Part shown: positions 35,568 to 42,610 of the stretch, piece after piece
Position numbering within the stretch: the first letter of the stretch is position 1
Layout: the number at the start of each line of letters is the position of its first letter
Assembly: GCF_044904665.1 (NCBI RefSeq)
Contig: NZ_JADIKM010000001.1
Span: forward strand, 124,001 to 188,000
DNA from: Dyella_A ginsengisoli
GTDB taxonomy: Bacteria > Pseudomonadota > Gammaproteobacteria > Xanthomonadales > Rhodanobacteraceae
DNA length: 64,000 bases
Direction of reading: 5' to 3'
Program-made: the position numbers and the translations under genes
Notes under the pieces: generated by a model
The model's input: the letters and a program-made list of their open reading frames with translations, nothing else
What the model was told of the DNA's origin: nothing
Databases searched by the model: none

Positions 35568-36605
35568 TCAGCGGGCTTTCTTGGTTGATGACTGGCTGTG
35601 CGGACGCGCGCCGCAGCTGTCGCGTACCACCACCTCGCAGCCGAGCGTGTCGGCTGAAGGTGCGATGGCCTGGTCCGATGCCTCCAGCAGCGCGGCCAGT
35701 CGCTCCAGCGCACTGCGCCCCAGGTCCACGATGCGCACGCGCACCGTGGTCAGTGCCGGGGTGACGTAACGGGTAATCGGAATGTCGTCGAAGCCGGCCA
35801 GCGCGATGTCGCGCGGCACGTCGAGGCCGGCTTCCTGAAATGCGTAGAGGCAGCCGATCGCCATCATGTCGTTGCCGGCGAACACCGCCTGCGGGCGCGT
35901 GCCCGTGGCGAGCAGTTCGCGGCCGGCGCGGTAGCCCGACTCCTCGGTGAACTCGCCGGCTACCACCCGCACCGGCGTGCCGGGGGCAAATTCGGCCATG
36001 GCGGCGCGATAGCCGTGCTCGCGCTGCGTGGCATCGAAGTTGCCTTCGGGGCCGGTGATGAACGCGATCTGCCGATGCCCGGCGTCGACGAGATGGCGCA
36101 CCATGGCGCGCGCGCCGCCCTGGTTGTCGATGTTGAGCACGCTGTAATGGGGGCTGCGCACCGCGCTGTTGAGCAGCACGGTGGGAAGCCCCTCGGGCAG
36201 GTTGGCGTGCAGGAATTTCTGATCGGCGCGTGAGGACAGGATCAGCATGCCGTCGACACGACCGCGCATGGCGCGCAGTGCGGCGGCGGCCTCTTCGACA
36301 CCGTCGTGCGCGCTCGACACCAGCAGGTGCAGGCCGCGGGCGCGGGCGGCCAGGTCGATGCCGCGGATCAATTCGGAGAAGAACTCGCCGTACAGGTCCG
36401 GCAGCAGCGCGCCGATGGTGTGGGTGCGGCGGGTGATCAGGCTGCGCGCGGCGCTGTGCGGCACGTAGCGCAGTCGGTTGGCGACGGCGCGGATGCGCTG
36501 CTCGGTTTCGGCGGTGACGCCGCCGCTGCCGTTCAAGGCGCGCGACACGGAGGCCACGGACACGCCGGCCTCCCGCGCCACATCTTTGATGGTCACTGTC
36601 GTCAC
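35568..36605 (-). CDS. LacI-family transcriptional regulator of the glucan locus
   Basis: A 345-residue repressor. HTH: TIKDVAREAGVSVASVSRAL, then the hinge YVPHSAARSLITRRT and a periplasmic-binding-like sugar pocket (HTIGALLPDLYGEFF ... AGFDDIPITRYVTPALTTV). I use the GTG at 36605 (VTTVTIKDVA), which matches the family start; upstream in-frame starts would extend into operator-like sequence. It is the first gene of the nine-gene minus-strand locus and probably controls itself and the receptor. Inducer unknown; a beta-linked gluco-oligosaccharide is likely from context. Confidence 0.94.
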   Translation of the reverse strand: MTTVTIKDVAREAGVSVASVSRALNGSGGVTAETEQRIRAVANRLRYVPHSAARSLITRRTHTIGALLPDLYGEFFSELIRGIDLAARARGLHLLVSSAHDGVEEAAAALRAMRGRVDGMLILSSRADQKFLHANLPEGLPTVLLNSAVRSPHYSVLNIDNQGGARAMVRHLVDAGHRQIAFITGPEGNFDATQREHGYRAAMAEFAPGTPVRVVAGEFTEESGYRAGRELLATGTRPQAVFAGNDMMAIGCLYAFQEAGLDVPRDIALAGFDDIPITRYVTPALTTVRVRIVDLGRSALERLAALLEASDQAIAPSADTLGCEVVVRDSCGARPHSQSSTKKAR

Positions 36606-36650
36606 GTTTCCGCCCTTGGATGCGCCCCGGGACCCCGGCGCTGGGCGGAA

Positions 36651-36745
36651 CGTAAACGTTTTCATCGAGCCTTGTAAAGCTTTTGCAAAACAGATGTTTG
36701 CTGCGCTGCGCAAGGGTTTGCCCGAAGCGGAGGAAACGTTTTCAG
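36651..36745. promoter_or_regulatory. Three LacI-type operator-like palindromes upstream of the regulator
   Basis: GTAAACGTTTTC (36652-36663) and GGAAACGTTTTCA (36732-36744) share AAACGTTTTC around a central CG, the core expected for LacI-family operators. Between them lies TTGTAAAGCTTTTGCAA (36672-36688), an imperfect palindrome. The outer pair are 80 bp apart, about eight helical turns, which would allow looping. Autoregulation is inferred. Confidence 0.65.
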
Positions 36746-37059
36746 CGGGCCCGCGAGGCCATGCGCTTTGCGTCGAACCCGCCGCCGAGGGGCACCCTCA
36801 TGCAGTGCAGCAAGCGCCGGTGCCGGGCAGGAGCCGCCGCGGTCGCCACGACGGCTCAAGTGCGCTGCACCGTGGCCGATGAACCCTCATCGGGCCGCCC
36901 GCTCGAAGGCTCCGCATCGTCAGGCTGTGGCCCGCGTCACGTTATGGGAGTGGACGCCGATCATCGGTTAAATTTAAATTAATCCTAGTCGGTACAGTTC
37001 GCTGTACTCTCAATCTCGGCTTCACTGCATAAATCCCTTCCAACCTGTTGATACCGATC
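36746..37059. promoter_or_regulatory. Leader region of the SPFH gene with AT-rich segment and GTACAG palindrome
   Basis: No gene is supported in this stretch. Near its right end lies TTAAATTTAAATTAA (36969-36983), very AT-rich for this genome, then the exact palindrome GTACAGTTCGCTGTAC (36993-37008). The palindrome could be an operator or an RNA hairpin with a TTCG loop in the SPFH leader. -35/-10 boxes are not clear. Confidence 0.45.
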
Positions 37060-37518
37060 ATGCTTGTGCTCACTTCCGCCCTCGTCGTCGCCCTCGCCGG
37101 CTTTGCAGCCAGCGCGATGCGCCGCGTGCCGGCCGGGCAGGTGTACAGCCTGTATCGGCGCGGCAAGCCGCTGCGCCTGCTGCAGCCGGGGACGCACTGG
37201 GTGCTGCCGGGGCTGGATCGCATCGGTCACCGCATCGACCTTGCCGGCCAGGTGCTGCGCTTTGAGCAGCCGCAGACCGACAGCCACGAGTTGCGCGGCA
37301 CGGTGTACTGGCAGGTGCTGGAGCCGGAGCGCGCCGACGCGGTGATCGACGAGGCCGCGCAGCTGATCCGCCGCAGCGCGCTCGATGCGCTCAGCGTCGA
37401 GCCGACGCCGACCGCCGCTGATCGGCGCGACCTCGGCACGCGCATGAAGCAGGCGATCAACGGCGTGCTGCGCGAGCGTGGCGTGATGGTCACGCGGGTT
37501 GAGCTGGAGATCGCCTGA
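37060..37518 (+). CDS. Small SPFH (band 7)-domain membrane protein
   Basis: A 152-residue protein with one N-terminal helix (LVLTSALVVALAGFAASAM), followed by an SPFH-like core: RRVPAGQVYSLYRRGKP, LLQPGTHWVLPGLD, then LRGTVYWQVLEPERADAVID and a final amphipathic part LGTRMKQAINGVLRERGV. It ends right after the SPFH core, without the coiled-coil that HflK/HflC, prohibitins or flotillins use for assembly. A TTG four codons upstream is an alternative start. It is a single-gene unit with its own terminator. Function unknown. Confidence 0.75.
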   Translation: MLVLTSALVVALAGFAASAMRRVPAGQVYSLYRRGKPLRLLQPGTHWVLPGLDRIGHRIDLAGQVLRFEQPQTDSHELRGTVYWQVLEPERADAVIDEAAQLIRRSALDALSVEPTPTAADRRDLGTRMKQAINGVLRERGVMVTRVELEIA

Positions 37519-37579
37519 GCGAGGATCCGCGCAGTGCCGCCCCAAGAGCGGACGCGCCAAGGGAGTTGCGAGTCACCTA

Positions 37580-37602
37580 CCCGCTTCGGCGGGTTTTCTT
37601 TT
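37580..37602 (+). terminator. Terminator after the SPFH gene
   Basis: CCCGC (37580-37584), TTCG loop, GCGGG (37589-37593), then TTTTCTTTT to 37602. A standard rho-independent terminator, 61 bp after the SPFH stop and 50 bp before rsmG. Confidence 0.85.
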
Positions 37603-37651
37603 GCCCGCGGCCGGCCGGATACTCACCGGCCCTCGCCCCACCGGAACCGAC

Positions 37652-38311
37652 ATGACCGAGCGCTCCGCCCTGCAACGCCGCCTGGAAGAGGGCATCGCCG
37701 CGCTTGGCCTGACGCTGCCGCCGGAGGCTGTGCCGCGCCTGCTCGACTACCAGGCCCTGCTGGCGCGCTGGAACGCCACCTACAACCTCACCGCCGTGCG
37801 CGACCCGGCCGAGATGGTCACCCGCCACCTGCTCGATTCGCTGGCGATCCTGCCCTACGTCACCGGCGCGACCCTGGCCGATCTCGGCACCGGCCCCGGC
37901 CTGCCCGGCATCGTGCTGGCGATTGCCGCGCCCGGCCGCGCGATCACCCTGGTCGACTCCAACGGCAAGAAGGTGCGCTTCCTGCGCGAGGCGATCCGCG
38001 CGCTCAAGCTCGACGGCGTGCAGGCGGTGCAGTCGCGGGTGGAGGACGTCGAGGGCTCGTTCGACTGCATCACCGCGCGCGCGTTCGCCAGTTTCGCCGA
38101 CATGCTCGGCTGGGGCGGCCACCTGCTGGCACCCGGCGGACGCTGGCTGGCGATGAAGGGCCGCCGACCCGACGACGAACTGGCCGGGCTGCCGCCGGGC
38201 TTCGTGCTGACCGCCATGCATGCGCTTGCCGTACCGGGGCTGGAAGGCGAGCGCCATCTGGCCGTGATCGAGCACGCCCCCGCGCCCGCTCCGCGCGCGG
38301 CAGCCTGTTAA
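37652..38311 (+). CDS. rsmG: 16S rRNA m7G527 methyltransferase RsmG
   Basis: SAM-dependent methylation of G527 in 16S rRNA; loss gives low-level streptomycin resistance in other bacteria. ARWNATYNLTAVRDPAEMVTRHLLDSLAIL, the SAM loop LADLGTGPGLPGIVLAI, and ITARAFASFADML are diagnostic. Length of 219 residues is normal. It lies 40 bp upstream of parA, the classical rsmG-parA-parB order. Confidence 0.96.
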   Translation: MTERSALQRRLEEGIAALGLTLPPEAVPRLLDYQALLARWNATYNLTAVRDPAEMVTRHLLDSLAILPYVTGATLADLGTGPGLPGIVLAIAAPGRAITLVDSNGKKVRFLREAIRALKLDGVQAVQSRVEDVEGSFDCITARAFASFADMLGWGGHLLAPGGRWLAMKGRRPDDELAGLPPGFVLTAMHALAVPGLEGERHLAVIEHAPAPAPRAAAC

Positions 38312-38351
38312 TCTAGCTCTCCTTTTCGCCAGCGCACGGTACCGACGACAC

Positions 38352-39200
38352 ATGGCCCGCATCATCGCTGTCGCCAACCAGAAGGGTGGAGTCGGCAAGA
38401 CCACCACCGCCGTGAATCTCGCCGCGTCGCTGGCCGCCGCCAAGCGCAAGGTGCTGCTGGTCGATCTCGACCCGCAGGGCAACGCCACGATGGCGTCGGG
38501 CGTGGACAAGAACCACACCAAGCCGAACGGCTGCGAGGTGTTGCTGGAAGAGGCGCCGATCGAGCGGGCCATCGTCGCCACCGAGGCGCACTACGACCTG
38601 CTGCCCGGCAACGGCGATCTCACTGCCGCCGAGCTCAAGCTGATGGACGCGCTGGCGCGCGAGAGCCGGCTGAAGGAGCAGCTGGCCAAGGTGCGCGACA
38701 AGTACGACACCATCCTGATCGACTGTCCGCCCTCGCTGCACCTGCTCACGCTCAACGCGCTCACCGCTGCCGATGGTCTGCTGATCCCGGTGCAGTGCGA
38801 GTACTTCGCGCTGGAGGGGCTCTCCAGCCTGCTCGACACGGTGAAGGCGGTGCGCCAGCGGCTCAATCCGGCACTTGAGATCGAGGGACTGCTGCGCACC
38901 ATGTACGACGTGCGCAACAACCTCGGCAACGAGGTGTCCGCCCAGCTCACCCAGCATTTCGGCGACAAAGTGCTGCGCTCGATCATTCCGCGCAACGTGC
39001 GCCTGGCCGAGGCGCCCAGCCACGGCCAGCCGATCCATCTTTACGACCGCAGCTCGCGCGGCGCGATCGCCTACATCGGCCTCGCCGGCGAGATGATCCG
39101 CCGCGAGCGTGGCGCCCAGGCGGCGCTGGCCGCGCTCAGCGAAATGCACGACGACCACGACGCCGCGCACGACGCGGCGATCGATCTTCACCAGGAGTAA
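38352..39200 (+). CDS. parA: Chromosome partitioning ATPase ParA (Soj)
   Basis: Walker-type ATPase that moves ParB-bound origins. The deviant Walker A KGGVGKTT is at residues 11-18; VDLDPQGNATMASG, IDCPPSLHLLTLNAL and the CEYFALEGLSSLLDT stretch follow. Length of 282 residues fits the chromosomal, small ParA class. It precedes parB by 2 bp. The presence of rsmG-parAB suggests, by analogy, that this window is not far from the replication origin. Confidence 0.96.
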   Translation: MARIIAVANQKGGVGKTTTAVNLAASLAAAKRKVLLVDLDPQGNATMASGVDKNHTKPNGCEVLLEEAPIERAIVATEAHYDLLPGNGDLTAAELKLMDALARESRLKEQLAKVRDKYDTILIDCPPSLHLLTLNALTAADGLLIPVQCEYFALEGLSSLLDTVKAVRQRLNPALEIEGLLRTMYDVRNNLGNEVSAQLTQHFGDKVLRSIIPRNVRLAEAPSHGQPIHLYDRSSRGAIAYIGLAGEMIRRERGAQAALAALSEMHDDHDAAHDAAIDLHQE

Positions 39201-39202
39201 GC

Positions 39203-40069
39203 ATGGCCGCCAAGAAGCGTGGACTCGGACGCGGGCTCGACGCCCTGCTCGGTGGCGACGGCGCCGGTACGCCGTCGGTGATCGAGCAGGAGGGCGAGCT
39301 GCGCACGCTGCCGATCCAGCAGATCCAGCCGGGCGCCTACCAGCCGCGTCGCCACTGGAACGACGAGGCGCTGGACGAGCTGGCTGCGTCGATCCGGGCG
39401 CAGGGGCTGATCCAGCCGGTGGTGGTGCGCGCGATCGGCAAGAACAGCTACGAGCTGATCGCCGGCGAGCGCCGCTGGCGCGCCGCGCAGCGTGCCCAGC
39501 TGAGCGAGATCCCGGCTCTGGTCAAGGACGTGCCCGAAGTAGCCGTGCCGGCGATGGCGCTGATCGAGAACATCCAGCGCCAGGACCTCACCCCGCTCGA
39601 AGAGGCCGACGCGCTCAAGCGGCTGATCGACGATTTCGACCTCACTCACCAGCAGGCCGCCGACGCGGTGGGCCGTTCGCGCGCATCGGTGTCCAACCTG
39701 CTGCGCCTCACCGAACTGCCGAACTCGATCAAGAAGCTGCTCGACGAGAGCAAGCTGGAGATGGGCCACGCCCGCTGCCTGATCACCCTGCCCGAGCGCG
39801 AGGCCGAGGCGTTGGCGCTGGAAGCGGCCCGCAACGGCTGGAGCGTGCGCGAGCTGGAGGAAGCCGCGCGCAAGGCGCAGGCCGCGCCCAAGGGCAAGGC
39901 CAAGCGCGCGCCGTCGCGCGACCCCAACATCGCCGATCTCGAACGCGAACTGGCCGAGCGCTTCGCCACCCGCGTCGAGCTGGCGCAGGGCCGCGGCGGC
40001 AAGGGCAAGCTGGTGATCCACTACCACAGCAACGACGAGCTCGAGGGCATCCTCGGCAAGATCCGCTGA
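39203..40069 (+). CDS. parB: Chromosome partitioning protein ParB (Spo0J)
   Basis: parS-binding CTPase clamp. RGLGRGLDALLGGD at the N-terminus recruits ParA; the CTP-binding motifs GERRWRAAQ and ENIQRQDLTPLEEA are present. The HTH is THQQAADAVGRSRASVSNLLRL, and a C-terminal dimerisation part follows after a basic linker. Length of 288 residues is normal. I saw no complete parS in the window. Confidence 0.96.
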   Translation: MAAKKRGLGRGLDALLGGDGAGTPSVIEQEGELRTLPIQQIQPGAYQPRRHWNDEALDELAASIRAQGLIQPVVVRAIGKNSYELIAGERRWRAAQRAQLSEIPALVKDVPEVAVPAMALIENIQRQDLTPLEEADALKRLIDDFDLTHQQAADAVGRSRASVSNLLRLTELPNSIKKLLDESKLEMGHARCLITLPEREAEALALEAARNGWSVRELEEAARKAQAAPKGKAKRAPSRDPNIADLERELAERFATRVELAQGRGGKGKLVIHYHSNDELEGILGKIR

Positions 40070-40080
40070 AGCAACGCCGA

Positions 40081-40180
40081 TGTAGCAGCGCACTCTGTGC
40101 GCGGTGCTCTTCGTCACGTGGCTGAGAGCGTTCGCGCACAGAGCCTGCCCCGGACTGGATCCGGGGGTGCGCTCCTACGG
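40081..40180. repeat. Palindromic intergenic repeat after parB
   Basis: The outer arms TGTAGCAGCGCAC (40081-40093) and GTGCGCTCCTACGG (40167-40180) are imperfectly inverted. The inner arms CTCTGTGCGCG and CGCGCACAGAG (about 40094-40104 and 40133-40143) are exact. This is the TGTAGGAGCGCAC type common in Pseudomonas and xanthomonads. Position after parB suggests a role in transcript ends. Confidence 0.65.
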
Positions 40181-40232
40181 GGCGGCGGCATCGGCGATAA
40201 TCACGAACTTACGTATTTCCGGACTGGCCCCC

Positions 40233-40949
40233 ATGCCCCAGCTCTCCGTCGTCGTCCCCGTATTCAACGAGCGCGACAATATTCCGCCGCTGCTCGCCGA
40301 GATCGCCGCCGCGCTGCGCGGCCAGGTCGACTACGAGGTGATCTACGTCGACGACGATTCCACCGACGACAGCCGTGCCGTGCTGGCCGCGCAGAAGGCG
40401 CAGCATCCGGAGCTGCGCGTGCTCCATCACGTGCACCGCAGCGGCCAGAGCACGGCGGTGTGGAACGGCGTGCGCGCGGCCACCGCGCCGTGGATCGCCA
40501 CGCTGGACGGTGACGGCCAGAACGATCCGGCCGACATTCCCAAGCTGCTCGCCGCACGCACCGCGGCGGCGGCGGACGTGCGCCTGTTCGCCGGCTGGCG
40601 CACCACGCGCCGCGACAGCTTCAACAAGCGCATCTCGTCCAAGGTCGCCAACGCGGTGCGCTCGCGCATGCTCAGGGACGCCACGCCGGACACCGGCTGC
40701 GGCCTGAAGCTGTTCGAGCGCGAGGTGTTCCTGCGCCTGCCCTACTTCGATCACATGCACCGCTACCTGCCGGCGCTGGTCAAGCGCGCCGGCTTCCAGA
40801 GCCAGAGCGTGCCGGTGGGTCACCGGCCGCGCACGGCAGGCACCTCCAAGTACGGCATGCTCGATCGCCTGTGGGTCGGCCTGGCCGATCTGCGCGGCGT
40901 GGCCTGGCTGATGCGCCGGGGCAAGGTGACCGCAGTCGAGGAGCTCTAG
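40233..40949 (+). CDS. Family 2 glycosyltransferase (dolichol-phosphate-mannose-synthase-like)
   Basis: A 238-residue enzyme without obvious membrane helices. LSVVVPVFNERDNIPPLL, the metal-binding DGDGQNDP, and the VYVDDDSTDD-like nucleotide loop (EVIYVDDDSTDDS) are the GT2/DPM1 hallmarks. GHRPRTAGTSKYG near the C-terminus is the conserved GxSKY loop of polyprenyl-phosphate glycosyltransferases. It probably transfers a sugar to undecaprenyl phosphate. It is a separate unit after the parB repeat. Confidence 0.9.
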   Translation: MPQLSVVVPVFNERDNIPPLLAEIAAALRGQVDYEVIYVDDDSTDDSRAVLAAQKAQHPELRVLHHVHRSGQSTAVWNGVRAATAPWIATLDGDGQNDPADIPKLLAARTAAAADVRLFAGWRTTRRDSFNKRISSKVANAVRSRMLRDATPDTGCGLKLFEREVFLRLPYFDHMHRYLPALVKRAGFQSQSVPVGHRPRTAGTSKYGMLDRLWVGLADLRGVAWLMRRGKVTAVEEL

Positions 40950-41032
40950 CCGCCGAGCGCTTCACGCGCGCTTCGCGGCATGCATCAGGTGGCGGCGTAT
41001 GCTCGGAGTTTTCCCGCATGCGGAGCGCGCGC

Positions 41033-41401
41033 ATGGGCATCGTGGTCAAACGCATCTACGCGCCGGTGAGCACCACCGACGGTCACCGCGTGCTGGTCGA
41101 CCGGCTATGGCCGCGGGGCGTGCGCAAGGAGGATGCCGCGCTGGACGAATGGCTGCGCGAGGTGGCGCCCTCGCCCGCGCTGCGCCGCTGGTTCGGGCAT
41201 GACCCGGCCCGCTGGGAGGGCTTCCGCCACCGTTACGCCGCCGAACTGGACGGCCTGATCGACCACTGGCGCCCCCTGGCGGATCGCGCGCTGCATCATC
41301 GGCTCACCCTGCTCTACGCGGCGCGCGACGAAGAGCACAACCACGCCGTGGCGCTGAAGGGCTATCTCGACAACTGGCTGCGCACGCACGGCCCGCGCTG
41401 A
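41033..41401 (+). CDS. DUF488 family protein
   Basis: A 122-residue cytoplasmic protein: VKRIYAPVSTTDGHRVLVDRLWPRG is the DUF488 signature, with RRWFGHDPARWEGFRHRYAAEL and LLYAARDEEHNHAVAL following. GGAG precedes the ATG. Family function is unknown; some members are labelled uroporphyrin-III methyltransferase-like without proof. It converges on the second patatin gene. Confidence 0.88.
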   Translation: MGIVVKRIYAPVSTTDGHRVLVDRLWPRGVRKEDAALDEWLREVAPSPALRRWFGHDPARWEGFRHRYAAELDGLIDHWRPLADRALHHRLTLLYAARDEEHNHAVALKGYLDNWLRTHGPR

Positions 41402-41410
41402 ACCGCCCGG

Positions 41411-42382
41411 TCACTCCTCCGGCTGGCGATGCCGCAGCAAGCCTTGCCGACTCCACTCCTGCAACGCGGCGCGGGCCCGCTCGCGGCCCAGCTCGATCAA
41501 TTCCCGCGCCCGGTAGAACTCGTACGCGGTGGAGACGTTGCGCGGCATCTGGATCAGCAGATCCGGCGCGTATGCCGCCAGGCGCAGGCGCGCGAGGTTG
41601 GATTGCATCAGGTCCATCGACTGGTTGAGCAGGTCGAGCGCGCCCGGTATGGCGGGGCTTTCCGCGCCCGCATGGCCGGGCCGCAGCCGGCCCAGCCACT
41701 CGCTGATCCGGCTGCGGTGGCTGGGGTCGTCCTCCGCCTCCGCCATCGCGGCCGCCGGCATTTCGGCCGGCCCGTCCACGCTCACGGCGAACAGGTAATC
41801 GGCGTGCTCGCGCATCAGCGGGGTCACCGGCACCGGATTGAGCAGGGCACCGTCCAGCAGCAGCCGGCCATCGATGCGATGCGGCCGGAACACGGTGGGG
41901 ATCGCGATCGAGGCGCGGATCGCGTCGAACAGCGAGCCGCGCGTGAGCCACACCTCGCGCTCGCGTTCGAGATCGGTGGCGACCGCGGTATAGGCCAACG
42001 GCAGCTCCTCGATGAGCACGTCGCCGATCAGCTCGCGCAGCGTGCCGATGAGCTTTTCGCCCTTGATGAAGCCGCCCCCGCTGAAGGTCCAGTCGAGCAG
42101 GCGCAGCACGTCGATCCGGGCCAGCGCGGTGACCCAGTCGCGATACACGTGGAGCTTGCCCATGGCATAGATGCCGCCGATCAGTGCGCCCATCGAGGTG
42201 CCGGCGATCGCCACCACGTCGAAGCCGGCGGCCTCGATCTCCTCGATCACCCCGATGTGCGCCAGGCCCTTGGCGCCGCCGGCGCCCAGCGCCAGCGCGA
42301 CCGTCGGGCGGCCGCCGTGCGCATCGCTGGCGGGGGTGGTCTGGATATCGTGATCGTCGGGCGGGGAATCGAGGTCGGCCAT
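41411..42382 (-). CDS. Patatin-like phospholipase (RssA type)
   Basis: A 323-residue protein with a single patatin domain: oxyanion loop GAGGAKG at 33-39, nucleophile S63 in GTSMG, and catalytic Asp in LLLDGALLNP near residue 200. Unlike the patatin at 16.8-18.5 kb it has no cNMP domain. A C-terminal segment of about 80 residues (SMDLMQSNLARLRLAAY) is typical of the RssA/YchK group. It is divergent from the SLC13 gene. Substrate unknown. Confidence 0.92.
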   Translation of the reverse strand: MADLDSPPDDHDIQTTPASDAHGGRPTVALALGAGGAKGLAHIGVIEEIEAAGFDVVAIAGTSMGALIGGIYAMGKLHVYRDWVTALARIDVLRLLDWTFSGGGFIKGEKLIGTLRELIGDVLIEELPLAYTAVATDLEREREVWLTRGSLFDAIRASIAIPTVFRPHRIDGRLLLDGALLNPVPVTPLMREHADYLFAVSVDGPAEMPAAAMAEAEDDPSHRSRISEWLGRLRPGHAGAESPAIPGALDLLNQSMDLMQSNLARLRLAAYAPDLLIQMPRNVSTAYEFYRARELIELGRERARAALQEWSRQGLLRHRQPEE

Positions 42383-42404
42383 GGGCTCGCACAGGCGGTG
42401 GTGG

Positions 42405-42420
42405 GTACATAACGTTGTAC
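42405..42420. promoter_or_regulatory. Palindrome in the divergent patatin/SLC13 promoter region
   Basis: GTACATAACGTTGTAC: GTACA and TGTAC arms separated by six bases, in an AT-richer patch between the divergent starts at 42382 and 42611. It resembles the GTACAG...CTGTAC palindrome upstream of the SPFH gene. A shared regulator is possible but unproven. Confidence 0.4.
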
Positions 42421-42610
42421 AAACACCTGGATTTCGTACGATGCCAGAAAGGCACCGCAGCGGCGACCGCGATCGCGTCCATTCCCCGGACCGAGGCGGC
42501 GCAACAGACGCCCTGCGGCGGCCGTCTCTCCGGGAATTTTCGATGCGCCATACCTTGCGACGACCGCTGCCCGCGGCTGCCACCGGCTCCCTTGTCTGCG
42601 AGGGTGCCGC

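Noticed and set aside
31570..35769. A plus-strand open frame of about 1400 codons
   Set aside because: It lies antisense to the TonB receptor and halogenase genes, has Arg/Val/Gly-rich composition typical of GC-rich shadow frames, and crosses two real genes with clear motifs.
38311..40232. parS site near parAB
   Set aside because: No TGTTTCACGTGAAACA-like 16-mer was seen by eye. A partial TTCCACGTGA at about 54073 is inside a coding region and too incomplete.
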